64,000 nucleotides of DNA from Vibrio fortis (GCF_024347475.1 NZ_AP025487.1:1178001-1242000), one strand, 5' to 3'. Counted from the stretch's first letter, positions 1 through 8,825 are shown. Made by a program: numbers and translations. The notes: generated by a model from the sequence alone, not told the origin.

Positions 1-2
1 CT

Positions 3-434
3 AACCAAGCAACTTCAGGTACAGAAAACAACGTAGACACAACTGTTGTGACACCAATTGACGCGAACGGTCAACTGTCAGAGCAAGAGCTTAAAGAGCA
101 AGCACTACGCGAAACTCAAACTATCTACTTCGCATTCGACAACTCTACAATCGCGGGTGATTACGAAGAGATGCTAGCAGCTCACGCAGCTTACCTAAGC
201 AAAAACGTTGACATGAAAGTGACTATCGAAGGTCACGCTGACGAACGCGGTACTCCAGAGTACAACATCGCTCTAGGTGAGCGTCGTGCACAAGCTGTAG
301 CTAAGTACCTACAAGCGCTAGGTGTTCAAGCTGACCAAATCTCTATCGTAAGCTACGGTGAAGAGAAGCCACTTCTTCTAGGTCAATCTGAAGATGTGTA
401 CGCTAAAAACCGTCGTGCAGTACTAGTTTACTAA
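3..434 (+). CDS. pal: Peptidoglycan-associated lipoprotein Pal, 5' end cut by the window
   Basis: Outer-membrane lipoprotein of the Tol-Pal system. It binds peptidoglycan and supports outer-membrane constriction at division. The frame is open from base 3, so the signal peptide and lipobox lie outside the window. What remains is a polar linker and the OmpA-C peptidoglycan-binding domain, with [21 protein letters not shown] and the helix [12 protein letters not shown] typical of Pal. cpoB follows 31 bases later on the same strand, the usual tol-pal order. Family assignment is secure; only the N-terminus is missing. Confidence 0.96.
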   Translation, partial: NQATSGTENNVDTTVVTPIDANGQLSEQELKEQALRETQTIYFAFDNSTIAGDYEEMLAAHAAYLSKNVDMKVTIEGHADERGTPEYNIALGERRAQAVAKYLQALGVQADQISIVSYGEEKPLLLGQSEDVYAKNRRAVLVY

Positions 435-465
435 TTAGTAGACTTTTTAATTGAGGAATAGCCTC

Positions 466-1248
466 ATGTTCAGTAACAAAAAGCGTGTCATTATGCTTTC
501 GTTACTGGCAAGTGCAGCGAGCACCGCGCTCGCTGCACCAGCTCCAGTATCCGATCTTAATAGCACCGTAACCAATTCAACTTCCTCTTCTACTCGAGCG
601 GCTTCAAACGAATCCGATATCGAGCGTCTAGAGCGCTTGCTACAAAACCGCAATCGCGTTCAACTTCAAATGCAGCAACAAATGGATGACATGGCTCTTG
701 AAATCAGTGAGCTACGTGGCCAACTTGAGCGCAACAGCTACGACATGAAACAGATGTTAGAGCGTCAGCGCGAGTTGTTTATTGAGCTTGATAAAGTACG
801 AAGTGAAGTGAAAACATCAGGGTCTGCTGCCGCTGCAGTTCCAGCAGCCGAAGCGAAGGGCGCTGAAGGTACTTTCAGTACTGATGTTGATGAGCAAACT
901 GCTTATCAGAACGCTGTGGATATGATCCTAAAACAGCGAGACTACACGGGTGCAATCTCTGCATTCCAGAAGTTTCAAACAGACTTCCCAGATTCTACGT
1001 TCACACCTAATTCACACTATTGGTTAGGTCAGCTCTATTTTGCTAAGAAGCAAGATAAAGAGGCAGTGAAGAGTTTCGCAGCTGTTGTGTCTTACAAAGA
1101 CTCAAACAAGCGCGCTGATGCGTTAGTGAAGCTTGGTGATATTGCTGCACGTAATAACAACTCTGCGCAAGCGAAAAAGTACTACGAACAAGTGGTTGCC
1201 GAATACCCGAACAGTGCATCGGCAAAAGTAGCCAAGACTCATTTATAG
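466..1248 (+). CDS. cpoB: Cell division coordinator CpoB (YbgF)
   Basis: Periplasmic protein that couples Tol-Pal activity to PBP1B-driven septal wall synthesis in E. coli. The ATG at 466 is preceded by GAGGAA at 453-458; an upstream in-frame TTG at 451 would precede that site and is not used here. Residues 1-23 form a signal peptide ending in TALA before APAP. About residues 45-115 are a heptad-like coiled coil (the trimerisation region), then an Ala-rich linker, then TPR repeats to the C-terminus (AYQNAVDMILKQRDYTGAI, HYWLGQLYFAKKQ, ADALVKLGDIA). Length is 260 residues, normal for the family. Likely co-transcribed with pal and ended by the hairpin at 1263. Confidence 0.95.
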   Translation: MFSNKKRVIMLSLLASAASTALAAPAPVSDLNSTVTNSTSSSTRAASNESDIERLERLLQNRNRVQLQMQQQMDDMALEISELRGQLERNSYDMKQMLERQRELFIELDKVRSEVKTSGSAAAAVPAAEAKGAEGTFSTDVDEQTAYQNAVDMILKQRDYTGAISAFQKFQTDFPDSTFTPNSHYWLGQLYFAKKQDKEAVKSFAAVVSYKDSNKRADALVKLGDIAARNNNSAQAKKYYEQVVAEYPNSASAKVAKTHL

Positions 1249-1262
1249 TTCTTTAGTAAAAG

Positions 1263-1285
1263 AGGCGCATCAGCGCCTTTTTTTA
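1263..1285 (+). terminator. Intrinsic terminator after cpoB
   Basis: Stem AGGCGC, loop ATCA, stem GCGCCT, followed by a run of seven T. It lies 14 bases after the cpoB stop and separates the tol-pal transcript from nadA. Confidence 0.85.
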
Positions 1286-1365
1286 TGTCCAATCCTTTTT
1301 GATCCCAATCGTTGTACTGTGTAGAATGCTCTAATTCTCGGAAGAAGTTGCGTAGAGCAAGAGCA

Positions 1366-2427
1366 ATGAGCCATATATTAGATAAAATCGACACTGTTTA
1401 CCCATTCCCACCGAAGCCAGTTCCATTGAACGATGCTCAAAAGCAGGCTCACATAGCGAACATCAAAAAGCTATTAAAAGAAAAAGATGCTGTTTTGATC
1501 GCTCACTATTACACGGACCCTGAAATCCAAGCTCTTGCAGAAGAGACGGGTGGTTTCGTAGGTGATTCGCTAGAGATGGCTAAGTTTGGTAACCGTCACC
1601 CAGCGAGCACACTGATCATCGGTGGTGTTCGATTCATGGGTGAATCTGCGAAAATTCTGACACCTGAAAAGCGCATCTTAATGCCGACATTAGAGGCAGA
1701 GTGTTCACTGGATCTAGGTTGTCCGGCCGATAAATTCACAGAGTTCTGTGATGCACACCCAGACCATACTGTTGTTGTTTATGCCAACACATCTGCGGCA
1801 GTAAAAGCACGCGCCGATTGGGTTGTAACATCGAGTATTGCACTTGAGATTGTTGAAAGCCTAGATGCTGAAGGCAAGCCGATCATCTGGGGTCCAGACC
1901 GTCACTTAGGCTCATACATTGCTAACCAAACTGGTGCAGACATGCTTCTGTGGCAAGGTGAGTGTATCGTACACGATGAGTTCTCTGCTGACGCCTTGAG
2001 AAAAATGAAGTCTGTTTACCCGGAAGCTGCAATTCTTGTGCACCCAGAATCTCCAGCAAGTGTGGTTGAGTTAGCGGATGCGGTTGGTTCTACAAGCCAA
2101 CTGATTAAAAAAGCTAAAGAGTTACCACACCCACAAATGATTGTGGCGACCGATAAAGGTATCTTCTTCAAGATGCAGCAATTGGTTCCTGAGAAAGAGC
2201 TAATTGAAGCTCCAACAGCGGGTGCTGGCGCAACATGTCGTAGCTGCGCACACTGTCCTTGGATGGCGATGAACGGTCTAGAAGCGATTGAGAACGCACT
2301 AGAGAACGGCGGTGAGCAACATGAAATCTTCGTTTCTGACGAGCTACGTGTGAAGTCTCTTATCCCACTGAACCGTATGCTTGATTTCGCAGAGCAGCTG
2401 AACATGCAAGTGAAAGGCAACGCGTAA
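1366..2427 (+). CDS. nadA: Quinolinate synthase A
   Basis: Condenses iminoaspartate with dihydroxyacetone phosphate to quinolinate in de novo NAD synthesis, using a [4Fe-4S] cluster. With the ATG at 1366 the protein has 353 residues and the three cluster cysteines fall at Cys113 (in ECSLDLGC), Cys200 (in WQGEC) and Cys297 (in CRSCAHC), the same numbers as in the E. coli enzyme. This supports that start over the in-frame TTG at 1312. [13 protein letters not shown] and [10 protein letters not shown] are typical NadA segments. It appears to be a single-gene unit with its own terminator at 2451. No NAD-responsive operator was recognised. Confidence 0.97.
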   Translation: MSHILDKIDTVYPFPPKPVPLNDAQKQAHIANIKKLLKEKDAVLIAHYYTDPEIQALAEETGGFVGDSLEMAKFGNRHPASTLIIGGVRFMGESAKILTPEKRILMPTLEAECSLDLGCPADKFTEFCDAHPDHTVVVYANTSAAVKARADWVVTSSIALEIVESLDAEGKPIIWGPDRHLGSYIANQTGADMLLWQGECIVHDEFSADALRKMKSVYPEAAILVHPESPASVVELADAVGSTSQLIKKAKELPHPQMIVATDKGIFFKMQQLVPEKELIEAPTAGAGATCRSCAHCPWMAMNGLEAIENALENGGEQHEIFVSDELRVKSLIPLNRMLDFAEQLNMQVKGNA

Positions 2428-2450
2428 GCAAGTCCTTCACTTTAATTTTT

Positions 2451-2477
2451 AAAACCAGCATTCGTGCTGGTTTTTTT
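2451..2477 (+). terminator. Intrinsic terminator after nadA
   Basis: AAAACCAGCA, loop TTCG, TGCTGGTTTT, then more T. A strong tetraloop terminator 23 bases after the nadA stop. Confidence 0.88.
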
Positions 2478-2569
2478 GTACCTATTCCTCGGGTTTTGCA
2501 CCAGATATCTTGTTGATAAGGCAAATTTTTCCTAGCATGTAATTAACAAAATAGTTAATTGAGGTGCCG

Positions 2570-3616
2570 ATGGTTATCTGGTTACAACTCAAGCGTTGGC
2601 TTCAGGCGAACTTATTCGTACTAGATGGCAAGAATTTGTTGTTCGCTTTTGCTGGGTACGTGGTAACGGCATGGCTGCTGTTACTCATAGCGGGCGAGCA
2701 CGATTTGACTTCTTCCTTGACGACTTTCGCGTATTACTTGGTCGTGACGGCGTCTACGGTGGGCTATGGTGATCTGTCGCCAACCACTGAGTTTGGGCAG
2801 TGGGTTGTGATTCTATTTGTGATCCCTGGAGGTTTAAGTTTGTTTGCTGCTCTATTGGGTAAAGTGGCGACTGAGGGGGTTGAGTATTGGCGTGCTGGTC
2901 TATTGGGCAAAAGGAGAATTCGAGTGGAAAACCACATTTTAATGCTAGGTTGGAATGAGCAAAGAACAATTCATCTCATAAGAATGCTGCAACACGAAGA
3001 GACGGGTAAGCGCCCAATTGTGTTGTGTACTCGTTCAGATATCGAAAACCCACTTCCAGGCGAGATTAACTTCGTTAGAGTGAACAGTTACACCGATGGC
3101 AAAGAGATGGAAAAGACAGGCATCGAATCGGCAAGCTGTATTTTGATTGATAACCCAGAAGATGACATTACGCTTTCTGCGGCCCTTTATTGTGCAAACC
3201 GAAACCCTGATGCCCACTTATTGGTTTACTTTAAAGACGAAGCCTTGAGTGACCTGCTCCATAAACATTGTCCAAATTCAGAGTGTATTCCGGCCGTAGG
3301 AGCGGAAATGCTGGCTAAAGCGGCGGTTGACCCGGGCTCAAGTGCCTTGCACCAAGAGTTGCTTAGTTCGACACGTGGTATGACTCAGTATTCGACCTAT
3401 TACCCAGAGGGTGCAGAGCCGATAACGGTAGCGCCGATCTTTAGTGTTTTCAAAGAGCGTTATCAAGCGACGTTGATCGCTATCGATCATGGTAAAGGGC
3501 AGGGGATTGAGCTTAACCCTGAGTTAGATGTTGAAGTCGCTGGAGGATCAAAACTCTTTTATATCGCGGATGAGCGAATCCCAGAGTTTAACTGGGCAAC
3601 CATCAGTGACCGATAA
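2570..3616 (+). CDS. Two-helix potassium channel with cytoplasmic NAD-binding (TrkA-N-like) domain
   Basis: Predicted inner-membrane K+ channel subunit. Two hydrophobic helices (about residues 23-41 and 76-96) flank the pore loop, which carries the selectivity filter TVGYGD at residues 63-68. After residue 115 comes a Rossmann-like cytoplasmic domain (NHILMLGWNEQ, CILIDNPEDDITLSAAL), as in RCK/TrkA-N gating domains, followed by a further C-terminal region. The ATG at 2570 has GAGG at 2561-2564; the GTG at 2564 overlaps that site, so I do not use it. The gene stands alone between terminators. Which ligand gates it cannot be read from sequence. Confidence 0.85.
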   Translation: MVIWLQLKRWLQANLFVLDGKNLLFAFAGYVVTAWLLLLIAGEHDLTSSLTTFAYYLVVTASTVGYGDLSPTTEFGQWVVILFVIPGGLSLFAALLGKVATEGVEYWRAGLLGKRRIRVENHILMLGWNEQRTIHLIRMLQHEETGKRPIVLCTRSDIENPLPGEINFVRVNSYTDGKEMEKTGIESASCILIDNPEDDITLSAALYCANRNPDAHLLVYFKDEALSDLLHKHCPNSECIPAVGAEMLAKAAVDPGSSALHQELLSSTRGMTQYSTYYPEGAEPITVAPIFSVFKERYQATLIAIDHGKGQGIELNPELDVEVAGGSKLFYIADERIPEFNWATISDR

Positions 3617-3650
3617 CGGTTTCTCGCTTACATTCTTTTCTAAAGAGATC

Positions 3651-3677
3651 AAAAAAGGCTTCCGATGGGAAGCCTTT
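3651..3677. terminator. Bidirectional terminator between the K+ channel gene and the UPF0149 gene
   Basis: AAAGGCTTCC, loop GATG, GGAAGCCTTT, with A on the left and T on the right, placed between two convergent genes. It should work in both directions. Confidence 0.82.
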
Positions 3678-3726
3678 AACTTTTTCGTTCAGGGTGTCAT
3701 CAAGTGATGCATGAACGAAGAAGAGC

Positions 3727-4296
3727 CTACTGAACTTCAGCCAGTGCAATACCACGCTGTGTTAAGCCACATAGCATCACAGGTACAGCATTGAAGATCT
3801 CTTCAAACTGCTCTAACCCCTCAACGCCTTGTTCCGCTAATGTCGCGATAGACGTCTCTGGATCATAAAGCATGCTGATTGATAGGAGAACGCCGCCAAC
3901 TAGTGCATTGTCTTCACTGTTTTCAGGCATCAAGGTTTCCCAATCATCGCGAGCAATCTGCCAGCCTTGCAGTAGGCCTTCACAGAAGTCACGAGTTGCT
4001 TCGTTCACTACTTCTTCTTCATCGAGTTGGCAAGCCTCAGGCCAAGTCCAGTTGCCTTCCATTAAATCTGGGCGTGTTTCATTCCACAGAGCAATGATTG
4101 CTTCAATGTAGCTTTCGAGTTGTTCGCCATCAGCGAAAGGAGCAACTTCTTCACCACCCCATAAGAATGGAAGCCATTCGTGCGGCGTTAACACGTTTGG
4201 CGCAGCTGCCATTGCAGTTACAAAGCCAAGAGTTTTGTGTTCTGTGATGAGTTTTCCTTCCAACTCAGGAAGCGCAAGAATTTCTTGTAGTGTCAA
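3727..4296 (-). CDS. UPF0149 (YecA/YgfB-like) family protein
   Basis: Member of the UPF0149 family. The ELEGKLITEHKTLGFVTAMAAAPNVLTPHEWLP segment and the FCEGLLQGW motif are characteristic. Function is not established for this branch. The C-terminal SEC-C zinc motif of E. coli YecA is absent. No ATG exists in a plausible position: the open frame begins at a TTG at 4368, and another TTG at 4296 gives MTLQEILALPELEG and 189 residues, close to YgfB length, so I use 4296. Neither has a strong ribosome site, so the N-terminus is uncertain. It is convergent with the K+ channel gene and divergent from the hybrid kinase. Confidence 0.78.
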   Translation of the reverse strand: MTLQEILALPELEGKLITEHKTLGFVTAMAAAPNVLTPHEWLPFLWGGEEVAPFADGEQLESYIEAIIALWNETRPDLMEGNWTWPEACQLDEEEVVNEATRDFCEGLLQGWQIARDDWETLMPENSEDNALVGGVLLSISMLYDPETSIATLAEQGVEGLEQFEEIFNAVPVMLCGLTQRGIALAEVQ

Positions 4297-4434
4297 ACTG
4301 AAGTACCGTAGTAGGTGAAACAAATTGACGCTTATAGTACCAATGTTGTTGCCGCAATCAAAACCCAATCTAAAAAGGCTTGATGTAACTGAATATAATC
4401 GCTAGCTTAAATAAAAAAGCAACAACACAATAAT

Positions 4435-6870
4435 ATGCAGATACGTTCATCTCTTAAGAAAAAAAGTAAGGTTGCACTTGGATTGTACCTTGCCACCTTC
4501 ATTGCCATTATTGGTAGTGTGACCTATTTCGTTGTTGAATCCCCGGTACGTGCAAAGCTCCAACAAAATTTGGACTTACGAGCAGAGATCCTTTCTTCAT
4601 TGATTGAAGCGCCGCTCAATAGCTCTGAGGGCTTCTTGCATAGTATTGTTGGCCTAGCACAAGCTCAACCCGACTCCAATTTACTTGCTCGCCATTTTAA
4701 GTCGGTTCTGGCAACTAGTGACGAGACCATTATCAGTGCTGGTATTTGGCCGGAACCTTATGTATATGGGGCCGACCGAGAACGAGACAGTTATTTCTTT
4801 AATAAAGCTGATGATGGAAAAATAGATCAGCTTTTCTCTTACAATAACCCTAAGTCTATGCTGTACCACCAAGAGGCTTGGTATACGTCCGTTGTCGATA
4901 AACCTATTGGCACAGTGTCTTGGAGTGATGTCTACCTTGATCCATACACACACATTCAAATGATCACGGCCTCAGCCCCGTTTTATTTGGACGGTAAGTT
5001 CTCGGGCGTCGCGACCGTCGATCTGTCCTTAACTGAGCTACTCAACTTTATTAAGAGCCACGCAGAAGAGTACGATCTAGGTATTACACTGCGAGATCAG
5101 CATCAGCAAATTTTAGTGTCGCATAACTTTAACTTGGTTGAAGGTATCTACATCAGTAACCATAAATTTGGCCAGTTTGATTGGCAGGTTGATGTGGTTA
5201 ACTCTAAGTTGTTAGTGTCTGATGAAGTGTTTAGGCAGGTGATGAGTATTGAAGGGGGGATTGTCCCGTTTCTACTTTTGTGTGTCATGGCCGGTTACTA
5301 CCTTCTGAATCGGTATCTCATTAGCCCAATTACGACCATCGCAGCCAAGGTCGACGGCTCGAAAGCGGGCGGTATTATCGATGTTAATTATCATAGCCAA
5401 GATGAAATAGGGCACCTGATAAAAGCCTTCAATGAAAAAACGGTATACCTTGAAGCGGAAAAAGTGAAGGCGCAGGCTTCGACTAATGCGAAGACGGCAT
5501 TCTTAGCGACACTTTCTCACGAGATAAGAACGCCAATGAATGGGGTTTTGGGAACTGCGCAGATCCTATTAAAAACACCATTAAACAAAGAGCAAGAGAA
5601 ACACCTGCGCAGCTTATATGAATCGGGTGATCATATGATGACCTTGCTTAATGAGATTTTGGACTTCTCGAAAATAGAGCAGGGCAAGTTGGACTTAGAT
5701 AACACCCGTTTCCCACTCGATTCTCTAATCGGCAGCATTAACAGTGTCTATTACACACTCTCTACTGAGAAAGGCCTTCAGTTCAAGGTTTATACAGAAG
5801 TGCCTGCAGGTCGCTGGTATTTCTCTGATAAAGCGCGCCTGCGTCAAGTACTGTTCAACTTACTTAATAACGCCGTTAAGTTTACGTCTCGTGGTTTTGT
5901 TGAGGTGTATTTCAAAGAGATAAACCAAAATGGTCACACCTACTTGAACATTCGAGTCCGTGATACGGGTATTGGTATCTCTAAAGAAGCTCAGAAGCGA
6001 ATCTTCAACCCATTTGAGCAAGCGGAATCTTCAACGACGCGACGTTTTGGTGGTACTGGCCTTGGGTTAGCGATAGTCAAAAAAATCACTGAGTTAATGG
6101 AGGGCGATATTCAGGTAACCAGTGAAGAGGGTATTGGCACCAGTTTTGACGTGAATTTGAGAATTGAGCCAACAGAGCCCGGAGAGATAGAGAGCTTACC
6201 TCACTCCAAGCTAAACTATTCGGGGTTAAAAGTGCTCATTGTTGAAGATAACCGCACCAATACCGTAATTATTGAAACCTTTATGAATAATAAAGGCTTC
6301 AGTTGTAAGAGCGTGGAAAACGGTGAGCTTGCTATTCAAGCCGTGGCATCAGAGCGCTTTGATTTAATTCTGATGGATAACCACATGCCTGTCATGGATG
6401 GCGTAGAGTCAACAACCGCGATACGCGCTCTGGCTGATGAGATGTCCTCAGTGCTTATTTTTGGTTGTACTGCAGACGTCTTTAAAGAGACTCGAGAGCG
6501 AATGGCTGGGGCAGGGGTCGATTACATCATCGCTAAGCCAATTGACGAGCGAGAGCTCGATGACGCCCTGTTTAGATTCTCGAATAAGCTATACCAATAC
6601 CATGATTCTCAGCCGGAAGCGAATAAAGAGCCTGTGATTAAAGCACCAGACAACGCTGAGGAATTACTGGTGACCTTGTATATCGCTCTTGAGGATCAGA
6701 GTATTGAATTGGCGACATTTGCGCTAGAGAACCTACTGATTCACATTGAACCGACGGATGATTCTTTGCTTCCATCGTTACTGACCCAAGCTATCCAAGA
6801 GCTTTCTAAAGGGCGTTTCCCTTCGCAAGAGCTCATCAATTCAATAACCGTCAATATTCCCGTAGAGTAG
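4435..6870 (+). CDS. cqsR: Hybrid sensor histidine kinase with periplasmic Cache domain, CqsR-like
   Basis: Membrane hybrid kinase of 811 residues. TM1 is about residues 14-34 and TM2 about 274-294, with a dCache-type periplasmic sensor between them (YHQEAWY, SWSDVYLDP, GVATVDLSLTELL). Then come HAMP, HisKA with phospho-His362 in LSHEIRTPMNG, HATPase_c (N box FNLLNNAVKFT, DTGIGI, GGTGLGLAI) and a receiver with phospho-Asp648 in LMDNHMPVMDG and Lys in AKPID. There is no C-terminal Hpt, so it needs a separate phosphotransfer protein. Architecture and its place after pal-cpoB-nadA match what I recall of V. cholerae CqsR (VC1831), an ethanolamine-responsive quorum kinase acting through LuxU. The ortholog call is inference. 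Confidence 0.68.
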   Translation: MQIRSSLKKKSKVALGLYLATFIAIIGSVTYFVVESPVRAKLQQNLDLRAEILSSLIEAPLNSSEGFLHSIVGLAQAQPDSNLLARHFKSVLATSDETIISAGIWPEPYVYGADRERDSYFFNKADDGKIDQLFSYNNPKSMLYHQEAWYTSVVDKPIGTVSWSDVYLDPYTHIQMITASAPFYLDGKFSGVATVDLSLTELLNFIKSHAEEYDLGITLRDQHQQILVSHNFNLVEGIYISNHKFGQFDWQVDVVNSKLLVSDEVFRQVMSIEGGIVPFLLLCVMAGYYLLNRYLISPITTIAAKVDGSKAGGIIDVNYHSQDEIGHLIKAFNEKTVYLEAEKVKAQASTNAKTAFLATLSHEIRTPMNGVLGTAQILLKTPLNKEQEKHLRSLYESGDHMMTLLNEILDFSKIEQGKLDLDNTRFPLDSLIGSINSVYYTLSTEKGLQFKVYTEVPAGRWYFSDKARLRQVLFNLLNNAVKFTSRGFVEVYFKEINQNGHTYLNIRVRDTGIGISKEAQKRIFNPFEQAESSTTRRFGGTGLGLAIVKKITELMEGDIQVTSEEGIGTSFDVNLRIEPTEPGEIESLPHSKLNYSGLKVLIVEDNRTNTVIIETFMNNKGFSCKSVENGELAIQAVASERFDLILMDNHMPVMDGVESTTAIRALADEMSSVLIFGCTADVFKETRERMAGAGVDYIIAKPIDERELDDALFRFSNKLYQYHDSQPEANKEPVIKAPDNAEELLVTLYIALEDQSIELATFALENLLIHIEPTDDSLLPSLLTQAIQELSKGRFPSQELINSITVNIPVE

Positions 6871-6966
6871 CTGTATTTTAATTACAGTAAGTAAAGTACG
6901 ATTTGGGTAAAATTTGAACTTGATCTGCTTTTCTGGTGGAAGTAACTGGTTTTACTGTAAATTCTG

Positions 6967-6982
6967 GTTGTAAATTTACAAC
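6967..6982. promoter_or_regulatory. Perfect 16-bp palindrome upstream of alaE
   Basis: GTTGTAAATTTACAAC, a perfect dyad 135 bases before the alaE start in an AT-rich gap. Candidate operator. The half-site does not have the spacing of a TyrR box (TGTAAA-N6-TTTACA), so the regulator is unknown. Confidence 0.45.
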
Positions 6983-7045
6983 TTCATTTTAAATTTGAAA
7001 TCTATCACTGCAAGTCTTGTGGTTTAATAGTGGCATAATCTGGAT

Positions 7046-7066
7046 GGGTAAGGATTTACCCTTTTT
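7046..7066 (+). terminator. Terminator-like hairpin upstream of alaE
   Basis: GGGTAA, loop GGAT, TTACCC, then five T. It lies 176 bases after the kinase stop and 51 bases before the alaE ATG. It could end read-through from the kinase or sit in the alaE leader as an attenuator. A CATAAT -10-like hexamer at 7034-7039 precedes it, without a convincing -35. Confidence 0.55.
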
Positions 7067-7117
7067 ATATGTTACTAAATCGCTGGATTGGCAGTGATAT
7101 ATTTTGAGTTTTAATCA

Positions 7118-7567
7118 ATGAAATCTCGTGGACCATTCTGTATCCGTAACGCAGCAGCGGACACTTTTGCTATGGTAGTTTTCTGTTTTATTTCTGGCAT
7201 GATCGTTGAGATCTTTATCTCGGGCATGTCTTTTGAACAGTCTCTTGCATCACGAACGCTCTCTATTCCTGTCAATATTGCAATCGCATGGCCTTACGGT
7301 GTTTTTCGTGATTGGGTTTTGCGTAATGGCGCAAAGCTATCAGACAGTTCATTGGCGAAAAATCTTTCTGATCTAGTTGCATATGTTCTGTTTCAGTCTC
7401 CGGTTTATGCGGGTATCTTGTTCGCGGTAGGTGCGTCAACGGATCAAATCATTACAGCGGTAACCAGTAATGCCGTAATTTCATGCGGTATGGGCGTGCT
7501 ATATGGCTACTTCTTAGATATGTGCCGCAAGTGGTTCCGTGTACCGGGTTACTATCAACAAGCGTAA
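7118..7567 (+). CDS. alaE: L-alanine exporter AlaE
   Basis: Small inner-membrane exporter that removes excess L-alanine. The 149-residue length matches AlaE, as do the conserved N-terminal [22 protein letters not shown] and the [14 protein letters not shown] segment. Four hydrophobic helices can be drawn (about residues 14-34, 46-66, 87-106 and 112-136). The ATG at 7118 gives the family start. It is monocistronic, with an inverted repeat (TGGTCTGTT at 7581-7589, AACAGACCA at 7618-7626) and a weak hairpin plus T run up to 7643 behind it. Control is probably through the palindrome and/or hairpin upstream. Confidence 0.9.
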   Translation: MKSRGPFCIRNAAADTFAMVVFCFISGMIVEIFISGMSFEQSLASRTLSIPVNIAIAWPYGVFRDWVLRNGAKLSDSSLAKNLSDLVAYVLFQSPVYAGILFAVGASTDQIITAVTSNAVISCGMGVLYGYFLDMCRKWFRVPGYYQQA

Positions 7568-7580
7568 CCCTGTTGATATT

Positions 7581-7643
7581 TGGTCTGTTTTCAAACGAAT
7601 GAGTTAATTTGTAAGCGAACAGACCAGTTAAGCTAACTTTTTT
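7581..7643 (+). terminator. Inverted repeat and weak terminator after alaE
   Basis: A 9-bp inverted repeat (7581-7589 with 7618-7626) is followed directly by AGTTA, loop AGC, TAACT and five T (7626-7643). Probably the end of the alaE transcript before the tRNA promoter. Confidence 0.5.
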
Positions 7644-7654
7644 GACAATGCCCC

Positions 7655-7683
7655 TTGACCAGAGCAAGCAGAATCAATAAAGT
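7655..7683 (+). promoter_or_regulatory. Probable tRNA-Ser promoter
   Basis: TTGACC at 7655-7660 and TAAAGT at 7678-7683 with 17 bases between, followed by the GC-rich discriminator AGCGCC seen at stringently controlled stable-RNA promoters. It would start transcription about 30 bases before the tRNA. Confidence 0.55.
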
Positions 7684-7721
7684 AGCGCCTCGTTGAGCAA
7701 CATAGCTTAACAACAAAATTT

Positions 7722-7809
7722 GGTGAGGTGTCCGAGTGGCCGAAGGAGCACGCCTGGAAAGTGTGTATACGGAAACGTATCGAGGGTTCGAATCCCTCCC
7801 TCACCGCCA
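7722..7809 (+). tRNA. tRNA-Ser (anticodon GGA)
   Basis: An 88-base type II tRNA with encoded CCA. The acceptor GGTGAGG pairs with CCTCACC, the anticodon GGA is at 7756-7758 in the loop, the T arm has GGTTCGAATCC, and a long variable arm (TATACG/CGTAT) is present as expected for serine. It reads UCC and UCU codons. The sequence is close to the E. coli tRNA-Ser(GGA) I remember. A strong hairpin terminator follows at 7817. Confidence 0.97.
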
Positions 7810-7816
7810 TATTCTA

Positions 7817-7850
7817 GAAAGCCTAGCAGCAATGCTAGGCTTTCGTCGTT
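7817..7850 (+). terminator. Terminator after tRNA-Ser
   Basis: Twelve-base stem GAAAGCCTAGCA, loop GCAA, TGCTAGGCTTTC, then a T-rich stretch. Eight bases after the tRNA 3' end. Confidence 0.82.
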
Positions 7851-7884
7851 TTAGGCCGTTCTGAAAGACGAATTTAGAATTGTG

Positions 7885-8556
7885 TTAGCCAAAATCCAAC
7901 GTCAACAGTAGTCGATTCTCTTGAGCAGAAACCATTGGTGATCTATGTACTAATGCTGTTTCTTCATTGCCAATCCACGCTCCACCTTTTAACAACGCTA
8001 CGTCGCCGCACGACAACTGTTGAACATCACTTTCATCTTGGTATAAGCCTGATAGATGGTCAGGTTGCCCGTTACTACCGTGACCAAGCTTAGATCGATC
8101 CAATACATGATTAGGTAGCCATTGTGTTGCTGTTCCGTAGAAGGTGGTGACTAATCGACATGGAACGCGATCTACGTGGAAGCGTGGGCACATGGCGCGG
8201 TCTAACGTGGCAAGGCGCACACCCGCATCTTTGAGATCGAATAAACAACAGAACATATCGACAAGCTCTGCAATATTCTGAACTAAAGCTGGCGGCAAGT
8301 CGTCGAGTGTTCTCTGTAACTCTTGATAAGCGCTTTCAGAAGACACATTCACTGACTTGCTGAAATCAGGGTTATTGGCAACAAACTCCTCGATAGCTTG
8401 TGTTAACTCATCACTGAATGTGCGCTCCCAAACCACCATATTGATATGGTCTTGATAGATATCTGTCAGCACTGTTGACGATTCCCCTGTGCTGTACGAA
8501 GGTGTATTGCTCGTTTCGGTAGCCGCAGAAAGTCGTTCAGTAGTCGCAGTGTTCAT
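7885..8556 (-). CDS. DUF1826 family protein, probably Zur-regulated
   Basis: A 223-residue cytoplasmic protein of the DUF1826 family, function unknown. Conserved landmarks are CPRFHVDRVPCRLVTTF (about residues 132-148), ATQWLPNHVLDR and GDVALLKG followed by HRSPM. The FHVD motif and spaced His residues suggest a metal-dependent, cupin- or oxygenase-like fold, but that is a guess. DUF1826 genes have been linked in comparative genomics to zinc-homeostasis loci with COG0523 GTPases. Here no COG0523 gene is next door, but a near-perfect Zur-like box lies 78 bases upstream. The first 30 residues are Ser/Thr rich. The ATG at 8556 is divergent from the LysR gene. Confidence 0.78.
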   Translation of the reverse strand: MNTATTERLSAATETSNTPSYSTGESSTVLTDIYQDHINMVVWERTFSDELTQAIEEFVANNPDFSKSVNVSSESAYQELQRTLDDLPPALVQNIAELVDMFCCLFDLKDAGVRLATLDRAMCPRFHVDRVPCRLVTTFYGTATQWLPNHVLDRSKLGHGSNGQPDHLSGLYQDESDVQQLSCGDVALLKGGAWIGNEETALVHRSPMVSAQENRLLLTLDFG

Positions 8557-8633
8557 GGTGTCATCCCCAGTGTCTAAATCCGTTAAAGCGTGTATTGCAT
8601 CTCGCAGTATTAATACAAAGCTAGCAATGAAAC

Positions 8634-8646
8634 GTTATATCATAAC
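8634..8646. promoter_or_regulatory. Zur-like operator upstream of the DUF1826 gene
   Basis: GTTATATCATAAC matches the gammaproteobacterial Zur core GTTATANTATAAC at 12 of 13 positions as I recall the consensus. It is the only such dyad in the 269-base divergent gap. It lies 78 bases upstream of the DUF1826 start and 180 from the LysR start, so repression of the former is more likely. Confidence 0.6.
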
Positions 8647-8825
8647 AATTGTTGCAATCAAAATGCTGCGATTGAATAGAGTTGGAAACGCTTTGGGATA
8701 GGAATAGAGATAGGTGATTTCAAGCACAGATTTTCCACCTTACATCAATAACAGGAATATTTGTCGAGATTAGGTAGCAGTATGTATGAGACCCTTAGCG
8801 AATAGCTGTAGTACAAGGATTAGTT

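Noticed and set aside
6967..6982. TyrR box upstream of alaE
   Set aside because: Half-sites TGTAAA and TTTACA touch each other; a TyrR box needs six bases between them.
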